This document shows, piece after piece, positions 1-7,236 of a stretch of DNA of 15,467 nucleotides. Within the stretch, counting starts at the first letter, position 1; every line of letters begins with the position of its first letter. Below the pieces are notes generated by a model that worked only from the letters and a program-made list of their open reading frames with translations, ran no database searches and had not been told where the DNA came from. Made by a program: the position numbers and the translations under genes. Source of the stretch: Clostridium sp. (GTDB lineage Bacteria; Bacillota; Clostridia; Clostridiales; Clostridiaceae). Where the stretch lies: the NCBI RefSeq assembly GCF_018372875.1, contig NZ_JAHAIF010000061.1:1-15467 (forward strand). Reading direction: 5' to 3'.

Positions 1-9
1 ATAGAAATT

Positions 10-40
10 AAGCATAGGATTTTGAGAATCCTATGCTTTT
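10..40 (+). terminator. Intrinsic terminator of an upstream unit
   Basis: A perfect 12-bp stem (10-21 with 27-38) encloses a 5-nt loop and runs into TTTT at 37-40, with a second T-run after a GGGG. The layout fits a Rho-independent terminator for a plus-strand gene ending to the left of the window. That gene is not visible here. Confidence 0.75.
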
Positions 41-63
41 GGGGTTTTACTTACAATTAAGTT

Positions 64-96
64 TCCCGAAGGGAGCGTGGCGCAGCCACTTTTTTT
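64..96 (+). repeat. GC-rich double mini-hairpin with T-run
   Basis: Two small hairpins stand side by side: TCCC-GAA-GGGA at 64-74 and GTGGC-GCA-GCCAC at 77-89, followed by T7 at 90-96. The stretch 65-89 is 19/25 G or C, in sharp contrast to the AT-rich surroundings. It could be a second terminator for the upstream unit or a copy of a dispersed intergenic palindromic element. Only one copy is visible here, so the repeat status is inference. Confidence 0.4.
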
Positions 97-146
97 ATTG
101 TCTAGGAAAATATAAAAGTTCAATTAGCTATAAATCAAAGGTATTA

Positions 147-175
147 TTACATTTTCATATTAAAAAATATAAAAT
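147..175 (+). promoter_or_regulatory. Possible promoter for a short plus-strand RNA
   Basis: TTACAT (147-152) and TAAAAT (170-175) are separated by 17 nt, which fits a sigma-A promoter. The region is so AT-rich that chance matches are common. It is listed because a terminator-like hairpin lies about 110 nt downstream and no gene lies between. Confidence 0.25.
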
Positions 176-214
176 AAAGGATAGTAATTTTGTAATTTCC
201 TTACCTTTAGTACG

Positions 215-294
215 GGTGGGGTGGATATTTGTTTTGATGTGACTTGGAGCTTGTGACGGAACTAGCAAAATAAATACCCGCTACACCTTTTTTT
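215..294 (+). terminator. Long imperfect hairpin with T-run, plus-strand orientation
   Basis: The arms 215-239 and 263-287 pair over about 22 positions with four G-U wobbles and three mismatches, and T7 follows at 288-294. The wobbles pair only in the plus-strand RNA and the T-run lies on that side, so the structure is directional and is not the terminator of the minus-strand gene ending at 297. It may end a small RNA or be the last of several terminators of the upstream unit. Confidence 0.5.
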
Positions 295-296
295 AG

Positions 297-1307
297 TTAT
301 AAAGTTTTAAATTTTATTAGTTCTACATTTTTAGATATATAACAATCTTTTACTGGTTCAATGTTACACAAGTCTGTTGATAAATACTTCTTATTATCAT
401 CAGCAAAAACAGTTACTATAACAGGATTCTTTTTTTGTGACAGTTCATAGGCCTTTATTGCTCCTAAGAAGTTAGCACCAGAGGATATGCCTACTCCTAA
501 CCCTAAAGTTTTAGATAACTTTTGTGCCATAAGTATTGCGTCTCCATCATCCACTCCAATAACATCATTCACTTTAGAAAAATCTAAAATAGGGGGAATA
601 AATTCGTCCACTATTCCTTGGATTCTATGTTCATTTACTTGGGTGCCTGTAGATAGTGTGGGTGAATTAGATGGTTCTAGAGGATATATTTTTATATTAG
701 AATTATGTTTTTTTAAATAAGTCCCAATTCCCATAATAGTTCCCCCTGTACCTACACCAGCAATAAATGCAGAAGGAGTTAGATTGTACTTTTTTAATGT
801 GTTTAATATTTCTGGTCCGGTAGAACAGTAGTGTGCTTCTGTATTATATTTATTAGAAAATTGTTTTGGTAAAAATACATTCTTATTATTTTTAGCAATT
901 TCTTCTGTCATTGATATACACTTTAAGAAACCACCATCCTCCTTGGATACTAAGTTTATTTCTGCGCCAAAGCTTTTTAATAATTTCTTTCGTTCATCAC
1001 TCATCCAGTCTGGCATATATATTACCACTTTATGACCTAAATAAGTACCAATTGAACTAAAAGAAATCCCAGTATTTCCACTTGTAGCTTCTATTATAAT
1101 ATCATTAGGCTTTAATTCTTTGTTTTCATATGATTTCTTCATGATATGAAGTGCCATTCTATCTTTTATACTTCCAGTATAATTATAGTATTCTAGTTTT
1201 GAATAAATTTTTATTTCCCTATCATTATAAATACAGGTTATTTCTACTAGAGGTGTGTTACCAATTACCTTTTCTAATGATTTTAGCTTTGAATGTATAG
1301 TTAACAT
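297..1307 (-). CDS. Cysteine synthase family PLP enzyme
   Basis: Fold-type II PLP enzyme of 336 residues, of the O-acetylserine sulfhydrylase/cystathionine beta-synthase family, cytosolic. The PLP lysine is K48 in YYNYTGSIKDR. The cofactor loop TSGNTG is at 75-80, the phosphate-binding GVGTGGT at 184-190 and GISSGAN near 273-279. The QFSNKYNTEAHYCSTGPEI stretch (149-167) resembles the substrate region of CysK. The likely reaction is O-acetylserine plus sulfide to cysteine. The protein is somewhat longer than usual CysK (about 310), and the usual NPTGS motif reads NYTGS, so a specialised beta-replacement enzyme such as a diaminopropionate or CBS-like enzyme is possible. The ATG start has AGGAG 7 nt upstream. 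It is monocistronic in view, divergent from the AI-2E permease, with no sulfur genes beside it. I leave the symbol blank because the exact substrate is not decided by sequence. Confidence 0.85.
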   Translation of the reverse strand: MLTIHSKLKSLEKVIGNTPLVEITCIYNDREIKIYSKLEYYNYTGSIKDRMALHIMKKSYENKELKPNDIIIEATSGNTGISFSSIGTYLGHKVVIYMPDWMSDERKKLLKSFGAEINLVSKEDGGFLKCISMTEEIAKNNKNVFLPKQFSNKYNTEAHYCSTGPEILNTLKKYNLTPSAFIAGVGTGGTIMGIGTYLKKHNSNIKIYPLEPSNSPTLSTGTQVNEHRIQGIVDEFIPPILDFSKVNDVIGVDDGDAILMAQKLSKTLGLGVGISSGANFLGAIKAYELSQKKNPVIVTVFADDNKKYLSTDLCNIEPVKDCYISKNVELIKFKTL

Positions 1308-1340
1308 TGCACAACTCCTATATATTTTTATTTTATTGAA

Positions 1341-1369
1341 ATTTAAGTCTCACATTAATTTTAATGCAA
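1341..1369 (-). promoter_or_regulatory. Predicted promoter of the cysteine synthase-like gene
   Basis: On the minus strand, TTGCAT (1369-1364) and TTAAAT (1346-1341) are 17 nt apart. This would start transcription near 1334 and leave a leader of roughly 27 nt. The leader is too short for a T-box or SAM riboswitch, and I see neither motif in the intergenic region. Confidence 0.4.
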
Positions 1370-1640
1370 AGACTTTATTTTTTAGAACTAATAAATATTT
1401 ACAGTATGCTCTTCTTGCTAAGTATTTATTTATAGTGCATTATTTCTTTGGAAATCCCACTTCTAGGAGAAACATTGGGGAAAATTGTAACTATCTCTGT
1501 TAATCAAGCTGAAAAGTATCTTTTTTAAAATTATAAATCCAGCAATACCATACATTTTAAGCCATCTTTTCCTATTTTCTAAAATATGTTTTTATTAGTT
1601 ATAAATAAAAAACTTAATATTTTATTATAAATAGCTAATT
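1370..1640. other. AT-rich divergent intergenic stretch, no convincing gene
   Basis: This is the centre of the 411-bp gap between the divergent cysteine synthase-like and AI-2E genes. Two short open stretches, about 1436-1528 on plus and 1463-1555 on minus, translate to protein-like residues. Neither has a ribosome binding site or a length that supports a gene. No riboswitch consensus was recognised. It may contain remains of a decayed gene. Confidence 0.4.
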
Positions 1641-1643
1641 CTA

Positions 1644-1672
1644 TTGCTGTAGGATAATAAAAAAATTATAAT
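1644..1672 (+). promoter_or_regulatory. Predicted sigma-A promoter of the AI-2E permease-pepT unit
   Basis: TTGCTG (1644-1649) and a perfect TATAAT (1667-1672) are separated by 17 nt. Initiation near 1679 gives a leader of about 40 nt before the ATG at 1719. Confidence 0.6.
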
Positions 1673-1718
1673 AAAAGTGTCATAAATGTTAAAAAAATAA
1701 TAATTAAGAGAGGTAAAT

Positions 1719-2882
1719 ATGAAAGTAAATTGGAATACTAAATATAATACAATATGCGTATATACATTTATTTTAGTGTGTTTTATTATATTATTTTATT
1801 TATCAATATCACAATTAAGTGTATTGTGGGGGAAAGTAGGGAAAGTAATAAGTTTATTACAACCGTTTATATTTGGATTTGCTATTGCGTATCTATTAGA
1901 TTTTTTATTGAGATTTTATGAAAGTAGAATGGAAAATATTAAGTGTTTTGAAAAAGTAAGCTTTAGAAGAAAAAGAACTGTAGGACTAGTATTAACTTAT
2001 ATAACTACATTTTTAGTTATAGTTTTATTTATGCAATTTGTTTTGCCACAAGTAATAGACAGTCTAGTTGGGTTAATTAATGATATTCCTACATATATAA
2101 ACAATACAACAAAGCTATTTCAGGAGATAGTTCATAAGTTTGATTTAAATGAAGAGGTATTTAATTTTATAAATACAAATTTTAATGATGTAACTAATTA
2201 TATAATAAAGCAAGCAACAAATATGTTACCTGTATTGGGTGGAGTGGTAACTTCTACTGCTGCAGGACTATGGAATGTAGTACTTGGAATAATAATTTCA
2301 ATATACATTTTAATTGATAAGGAAAAATTCTGTGCATTAGCTAAGAAAATCAGCTATGCTATTTTACCACAAAGGGCTGCAGATAAGACTATAGAGATAA
2401 CTCATAGAAGTAGTGATACTTTTGGAAAGTTTTTAAGTGGAAAGATACTTGATTCATTAATAATTGGTATATTAACATTTGTTGTCTTAACAATATTTAA
2501 AATGCCATATACTTTATTAGTATCTGTAATAGTTGGGATAACTAATATAATTCCATTCTTTGGACCGTTTATTGGGGCTATACCTTCAGTAATAATAATA
2601 TTATTCGTATCTCCAATTAAAGCATTATGGTTTTTACTTATAATTCTTGTGATACAACAAATTGATGGTAATATAATAGGACCGAAGATTTTAGGAGATT
2701 CTATAGGTATATCAGCATTTTGGATATTGTTTTCTATATTAGTAGCTGGTAAATTCTTAGGGTTAGTAGGAATGGTAATAGGCGTACCTTTATTTGCGGT
2801 AATATACTCTATAATAAAAGAGGTGGTAGAAAGTCAATTAGATAAGAAAGGTATGAAGACAAAAACAGAGGACTATATGTAA
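1719..2882 (+). CDS. AI-2E family transporter (YtvI/PerM-like membrane protein)
   Basis: Integral membrane protein of 387 residues. Hydrophobic segments lie at about 11-31, 46-64, 89-110, 181-199, 243-260, 265-298, 302-315 and 333-366, with a soluble loop at about 111-170. Family signatures seen are GKILDSLIIG (241-250), NIIPFFGPFIGAIP (276-289), QQIDGNIIGPKILGDSIGIS (313-332) and a C-terminal GVPLFAVIY (355-363). The family is named after E. coli TqsA, linked to autoinducer-2 export. Other members are cation/proton antiporters or of unknown role, so the substrate cannot be read from sequence. The length is typical for the Firmicute branch. AGAGAGG (1707-1713) precedes the ATG at 5 nt spacing. 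pepT follows after 20 nt and is probably co-transcribed, though no functional link between the two is known to me. Confidence 0.88.
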   Translation: MKVNWNTKYNTICVYTFILVCFIILFYLSISQLSVLWGKVGKVISLLQPFIFGFAIAYLLDFLLRFYESRMENIKCFEKVSFRRKRTVGLVLTYITTFLVIVLFMQFVLPQVIDSLVGLINDIPTYINNTTKLFQEIVHKFDLNEEVFNFINTNFNDVTNYIIKQATNMLPVLGGVVTSTAAGLWNVVLGIIISIYILIDKEKFCALAKKISYAILPQRAADKTIEITHRSSDTFGKFLSGKILDSLIIGILTFVVLTIFKMPYTLLVSVIVGITNIIPFFGPFIGAIPSVIIILFVSPIKALWFLLIILVIQQIDGNIIGPKILGDSIGISAFWILFSILVAGKFLGLVGMVIGVPLFAVIYSIIKEVVESQLDKKGMKTKTEDYM

Positions 2883-2902
2883 TTATTAAAGGAGGAGTAT
2901 TG

Positions 2903-4120
2903 ATGATTAGAGAAGAATTATTAGAAAGATTTTTAAGATATGTTAAGGTTAATACAAGATCTGATGAAAGAAGTGAAACTACCCCAAGTACAACTTGTCA
3001 GTTAGATTTAGCTGGAATGTTAAAGGATGAATGTGAAAAGATGGGGTTAACAGAAGTAACTCTTGATGATAAAGGATATGTAATGGCAACTTTACCTAGC
3101 AACATTAAGAAAGATGTTCCAGTTATAGGTTTTATAGCACATATGGATACATCTCCAGATTTTAAAGGTGAAGGAGTAAATCCTCAAATAGTAGAATACA
3201 ATGGTGGAAATATATATTTAAATAAAGATATAAATATTTATTTAAGTGAGTCTAACTATCCTGTTTTAAAGGATTTAATTGGAGAAACTATAATTACAAC
3301 TGATGGAACAACTCTTCTTGGAGCAGATGACAAAAATGGTATAGCAGAAATAATGACTGCTATGAGCTATTTAATAAAACATCCAGAGGTTCCTCATGGA
3401 AAAATAAGAATAGCATTTACTCCTGATGAAGAGGTAGGCAGAGGTGCAGATTTCTTCAATGTAGAAAAGTTTGGAGCAGATTTTGCTTATACAATAGATG
3501 GTGGAGCGTTAGGAGAATTAGAGTGTGAAAACTTTAATGCATCTTCCGCTATAGTTAAGGTAAGTGGTAGCAACATTCATCCGGGATATGCTAAGGACAA
3601 AATGAAAAATAGTATTCTTATAGCATATGAATTCCATAATGAGTTGCCACAAAATGAATCACCACAACATACAAGTGGCTATGAAGGATTCTATCATTTA
3701 AATGATATTGAAGGCTCAGTAGAAAGTACAACTTTAACTTATATATTAAGAGACTTTGAAACTGAAGGAATTAATAATAGAAAGAATAAATTAAAGGATG
3801 TTGAAGAAAAGTTAAATTCAAAATATGGAGATGGAACAGTAGAAGTTATTCTGAAAGATCAATATAAAAATATGAAAGAAATAATTGATAAGTATCCTGA
3901 GGTAATGGAAAGAGCGAAAAAAGCTATGGAAGCTTTAGATGTAGTTCCTGAGTTAGTCCCAATTAGAGGTGGAACAGACGGATCACGATTATCTTTTATG
4001 GGGCTGCCTTGTCCTAATATATTTACTGGTGGATATAATTTTCATGGTAAATATGAATTTACTGTAGTTTCATATATGGAATTAGCTTGTAAAACAATAA
4101 TCGAAATATGCAAATGTTAA
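2903..4120 (+). CDS. pepT: Peptidase T (tripeptide aminopeptidase)
   Basis: Cytosolic zinc aminopeptidase of the M20B family that removes the N-terminal residue of tripeptides, the last steps of peptide use. From the ATG at 2903 it has 405 residues, like E. coli PepT (408). The dizinc site is complete: H80 and D82 in AHMDT, bridging D142 in GADDKNG, catalytic E176 and metal ligand E177 in PDEEVGRG, D199 in TIDGG, and H381 in YNFHGKYEF. The dimerisation-domain histidine is in NIHPGYAKDKMKNS (near H226), and the substrate loop IRGGTDGSR is near 354-362. A TTG at 2900 is in frame but only 2 nt from the GGAGGAG (2891-2897), while the ATG at 2903 is properly spaced, so I chose the ATG. It is the second gene after the AI-2E permease and ends in a strong terminator. 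Confidence 0.97.
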   Translation: MIREELLERFLRYVKVNTRSDERSETTPSTTCQLDLAGMLKDECEKMGLTEVTLDDKGYVMATLPSNIKKDVPVIGFIAHMDTSPDFKGEGVNPQIVEYNGGNIYLNKDINIYLSESNYPVLKDLIGETIITTDGTTLLGADDKNGIAEIMTAMSYLIKHPEVPHGKIRIAFTPDEEVGRGADFFNVEKFGADFAYTIDGGALGELECENFNASSAIVKVSGSNIHPGYAKDKMKNSILIAYEFHNELPQNESPQHTSGYEGFYHLNDIEGSVESTTLTYILRDFETEGINNRKNKLKDVEEKLNSKYGDGTVEVILKDQYKNMKEIIDKYPEVMERAKKAMEALDVVPELVPIRGGTDGSRLSFMGLPCPNIFTGGYNFHGKYEFTVVSYMELACKTIIEICKC

Positions 4121-4146
4121 AAGAAGTCCAATATTGGACTTCTTTT
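4119..4146 (+). terminator. Perfect palindromic terminator after pepT
   Basis: The 28 bp from 4119 to 4146 form a perfect palindrome (arms AAAAGAAGTCC and GGACTTCTTTT around AATATT). The left arm begins inside the pepT stop codon TAA and the right arm ends in TTTT. It is intrinsic in both directions. Confidence 0.85.
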
Positions 4147-4427
4147 ATTTGTAAATATTTCAAATAGTGAAATACATAATTATATTTATTTAGTTAGAAA
4201 GTTATCAATTATGTGGAAAAATAAGCTTAAATATAAATGAATGATATAAAGTTTAAATGCACAAAATAAATATAGTTGCAACAAGAATATTGTTAAAAAA
4301 ACTACATACATAACTATGTAAATGTTTTTATAGAACCTAAAAATATATAAATTTGACAAAAAATTTACATAAAAGCAATTATTTGATGTACAAATTAAAT
4401 AAAAATTAAAAAAGTCGATAAAAAACA
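4147..4427. other. AT-rich region upstream of adhE, no gene
   Basis: No supported reading frame. An 82-codon frame on the minus strand is low-complexity (F, Y, L, I, N rich), lacks a ribosome binding site and lies in non-coding AT-rich DNA. Visible elements are a small inverted repeat TACATA-AC-TATGTA at 4307-4320 and two Rex-like 18-mers, at 4290-4307 (perfect left half TTGTTAA) and at 4353-4370. The rest shows nothing recognisable. Confidence 0.5.
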
Positions 4428-4445
4428 TTGACAAAAAATAAACAA
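4428..4445 (+). promoter_or_regulatory. Rex-like operator overlapping the adhE -35
   Basis: TTGACAAAAAATAAACAA matches 11 of 14 defined positions of the clostridial Rex consensus TTGTTAA-N4-TTAACAA and sits directly on the -35 and spacer. Rex is the NADH/NAD+-sensing repressor known to control adhE in clostridia, and repression by promoter occlusion would fit. The AT-rich setting weakens a consensus-only call. Confidence 0.4.
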
Positions 4446-4456
4446 TAAAATAAAAT
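4428..4456 (+). promoter_or_regulatory. Predicted adhE promoter
   Basis: Consensus TTGACA (4428-4433), 17-nt spacer, TAAAAT (4451-4456). Transcription would start near 4463, giving a leader of about 60 nt. It is one of the best sigma-A matches in the window, which fits a highly expressed fermentation gene. Confidence 0.65.
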
Positions 4457-4523
4457 AAAGATGTAGTAAGAATGATAAAAAAATCACAAATGATTATTAG
4501 ATAAATTTTAGGAGGAACTAAAG

Positions 4524-7151
4524 ATGGCAGTTACTAATGCACAAGAATTAACTAAAAGAATTCAAGAATTGAAAGAGGCGCAAAAGATATTCGCAACTTA
4601 TACTCAAGAGCAAGTAGATGAGATTTTCAGACAAGCTGCTTTAGCAGCAAATAATGCAAGAATTAAGCTTGCAAAGATGGCTGTTGAAGAAACAGGAATG
4701 GGGATTGTTGAAGATAAGGTTATAAAGAATCATTTTGCAGCGGAATATATATATAATCAATATAAAGATATGAAAACTTGTGGAGTTTTAGAAGAAGATA
4801 AAACTTTTGGAGTTACAAAAATTGCAGAACCAATAGGAGTTATAGCTGCTATAGTTCCAACTACAAATCCAACATCAACAGCTATATTTAAAACATTAAT
4901 AGCTTTAAAAACTAGAAATGCAATAATCATAAGTCCACATCCAAGAGCTAAGAAAGCTACAATAGCAGCAGCTAAGGTTGTTTTAGATGCAGCAGTTAAA
5001 GCAGGTGCTCCAGAAGGAATTATAGGATGGATAGATGAGCCTTCAGTTGAATTATCAGGAAATGTTATGAGAGAATCAGATATAATACTAGCTACAGGTG
5101 GACCAGCAATGGTTAAAGCTGCTTACTCATCAGGAAGACCAGCTTTAGGAGTTGGTGCAGGAAATACTCCAGCGATTATAGATGAAACAGCTCACATAAA
5201 AATGGCTGTAAACTCAATTTTATTATCTAAGACATTTGATAATGGAGTTATATGTGCATCAGAACAATCAATCGTTGTTTTAGAAGAAGTTTATGATGAA
5301 GTTAAGAGAGAATTGGCAGATAGAGGAGCTTATATCCTTAAGGGCGAAGAAATAGATAAGGTTAGAAAAGTAATCTTAAATGATAGAGGTGGACTAAATG
5401 CAGATATGGTTGGTCAATCAGCATATAAGATTGCACAAATGGCAGGTGTTAATGTTCCAGAATCAGCTAAAGTTTTAGTTGGGGAAGTAACTTCAGTTGA
5501 ATTAGAAGAACCATTCTCACATGAAAAGTTATCACCAGTATTAGCTATGTATAAGGCTAAATCATTCGAAGAAGCTTTAGATAAGGCGGATAGATTAATT
5601 GAATTAGGTGGTATGGGACACACTTCAATACTATACACAGATCAAATAAAGTCAAAAGATAGAATATTAACATTTGGTGAAAGAATGAAAACTGCTAGAA
5701 CTCTAATTAATATGCCAGCAGCACAAGGAGCTATCGGAGATTTATTTAACTTTAAGTTAGCACCATCATTAACACTAGGATGTGGATCATGGGGTGGAAA
5801 CTCAGTTTCAGAAAATGTTGGTCCTAAGCACTTAATTAACATTAAGAGCATTGCTGAGAGGAGAGAAAATATGCTTTGGTTTAGAGTTCCAGAAAAGACT
5901 TATTTCAAATATGGTTGTTTACCAGTAGCTCTTGAAGAATTACACGATATGGGTAAAAAGAAAGCCTTTATCGTAACAGATAAAGTATTATTCCAAATGG
6001 GCTACACAAATAAAGTAACAGAAGTATTAGAAAAGAATGGAATACAATATAAGATATTCTCAGATGTTGAACCAGACCCAACATTAAGATGCGCAAGAGC
6101 TGGGGCTAAAGAAATGTTAGATTTCAATCCAGATGTAATTATCTCTCTTGGTGGTGGATCAGCTATGGATGCTGCTAAGATTATGTGGGTTATGTACGAA
6201 CATCCAGAAGTAAACTTCCATGACTTAGCTATGACATTCATGGATATCAGAAAAAGAATTTACAAGTTCCCAACAATGGGTCAAAAGGCTATGATGGTTT
6301 CAATAGCTACATCAGCAGGGACTGGATCAGAAGTTACTCCATTCGCAGTTATAACTGATGAAACTACGGGAGTTAAGTATCCATTAGCTGACTACGAACT
6401 AACTCCAGATATGGCTATAGTTGATGCAGAGTTAATGATGACTTCACCTAAGGGATTAACAGCTTGTGCAGGTATAGACGTATTAGTTCACTCTATAGAA
6501 GCATATGTATCAATTATGGCATCTGAATACACTAATGGATTAGCTTTAGAAGCTATTAGATTAGTATTCAAATACTTACCAGATGCTTATAATGAAGGAA
6601 CAACAAACGTTAAGGCTAGAGAAAAAATGGCTCATGCTTCATGTATGGCTGGTATGGCATTCTCAAATGCTTTCTTAGGAATAAACCACTCATTAGCTCA
6701 TAAGCTAGGTGCGTTCCACCACTTACCACACGGTATGGCAAACTCTTTAGTAATGAACGAAGTTATAAGATTCAATGCTACAGATGCGCCAACTAAGCAA
6801 GCAGCATTTGCTCAATACAAATATCCAAATGCAGCATGGAGATATGCTAGAATTGCAGATCATCTAGGATTAGGTGGATCTACTAATGAAGAAAAAGTAG
6901 AATTTTTAATAAAAGCTATAGAGGAATTACAAGCTAAGGTTAATATGCCAAAGACAATTAAAGAAGCTGGTATAAGTGAAGATGCATTCTATGCAACACT
7001 TGATGAAATGGTAGAGCAAGCATTTGATGACCAATGTACAGGTGCTAATCCAAGATATCCATTAATGAGTGAATTAAAGGAAATTTATATAAATTCTTAT
7101 GAAGTTAAGAAAGAAACTTCAAAGGAAGTAAAAAAGCCTAAGAAAAAATAA
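4524..7151 (+). CDS. adhE: Bifunctional acetaldehyde-CoA/alcohol dehydrogenase
   Basis: Cytosolic fermentation enzyme that reduces acetyl-CoA to acetaldehyde and then ethanol with two NADH, regenerating NAD+. It may also act on butyryl-CoA in clostridia. The 875 residues match the usual fused length. The N-terminal CoA-acylating aldehyde dehydrogenase domain (about 1-440) has the nucleotide loop GVGAGN (209-214) and the catalytic cysteine C244 in GVICASEQS. After a linker, the C-terminal iron-dependent alcohol dehydrogenase (about 455-860) has GGGSAMDAAK (543-552) for NAD and the metal ligands D652, H656, H722 and H736, each one position from E. coli D653, H657, H723 and H737. AdhE normally assembles into spirosomes. 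The tail after 860 is lysine-rich. AGGAGGA (4510-4516) precedes the ATG. It is monocistronic, with its own promoter, a Rex-like operator and a terminator. Confidence 0.98.
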   Translation: MAVTNAQELTKRIQELKEAQKIFATYTQEQVDEIFRQAALAANNARIKLAKMAVEETGMGIVEDKVIKNHFAAEYIYNQYKDMKTCGVLEEDKTFGVTKIAEPIGVIAAIVPTTNPTSTAIFKTLIALKTRNAIIISPHPRAKKATIAAAKVVLDAAVKAGAPEGIIGWIDEPSVELSGNVMRESDIILATGGPAMVKAAYSSGRPALGVGAGNTPAIIDETAHIKMAVNSILLSKTFDNGVICASEQSIVVLEEVYDEVKRELADRGAYILKGEEIDKVRKVILNDRGGLNADMVGQSAYKIAQMAGVNVPESAKVLVGEVTSVELEEPFSHEKLSPVLAMYKAKSFEEALDKADRLIELGGMGHTSILYTDQIKSKDRILTFGERMKTARTLINMPAAQGAIGDLFNFKLAPSLTLGCGSWGGNSVSENVGPKHLINIKSIAERRENMLWFRVPEKTYFKYGCLPVALEELHDMGKKKAFIVTDKVLFQMGYTNKVTEVLEKNGIQYKIFSDVEPDPTLRCARAGAKEMLDFNPDVIISLGGGSAMDAAKIMWVMYEHPEVNFHDLAMTFMDIRKRIYKFPTMGQKAMMVSIATSAGTGSEVTPFAVITDETTGVKYPLADYELTPDMAIVDAELMMTSPKGLTACAGIDVLVHSIEAYVSIMASEYTNGLALEAIRLVFKYLPDAYNEGTTNVKAREKMAHASCMAGMAFSNAFLGINHSLAHKLGAFHHLPHGMANSLVMNEVIRFNATDAPTKQAAFAQYKYPNAAWRYARIADHLGLGGSTNEEKVEFLIKAIEELQAKVNMPKTIKEAGISEDAFYATLDEMVEQAFDDQCTGANPRYPLMSELKEIYINSYEVKKETSKEVKKPKKK

Positions 7152-7186
7152 CATTTATATATAAAACTACAAAAGTTGATTTCATA

Positions 7187-7222
7187 AAAAAGGGCCGTAT
7201 CTCATAAGATATGGTCCTTTTT
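7187..7222. terminator. Bidirectional terminator between adhE and the MocR regulator
   Basis: A 16-bp stem (7187-7202 with 7207-7222) with two G-U pairs in the plus-strand RNA and a CATA loop is flanked by A5 on the left and T5 on the right. It can end adhE on plus and the convergent regulator gene on minus. Confidence 0.8.
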
Positions 7223-7236
7223 GTGATGTGTAAATT

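Noticed and set aside
33..242. 69-codon plus-strand reading frame
   Set aside because: It has no ribosome binding site, runs through the GC-rich hairpins and T-runs, and shows no recognisable protein feature.
1308..1400. T-box or SAM riboswitch before the cysteine synthase-like gene
   Set aside because: There is no AGGGTGGNACCGCG T-box sequence and no SAM-I core, and the predicted leader is only about 27 nt.
1255..1503. 82-codon plus-strand frame over the start of the cysteine synthase-like gene
   Set aside because: It is antisense to the conserved N-terminus and promoter of the real gene, and no signal supports it.
4186..4434. 82-codon minus-strand reading frame upstream of adhE
   Set aside because: The product is low-complexity F/Y/L/I/N, there is no ribosome binding site, and it overlaps the adhE -35. 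It is an AT-rich artefact.
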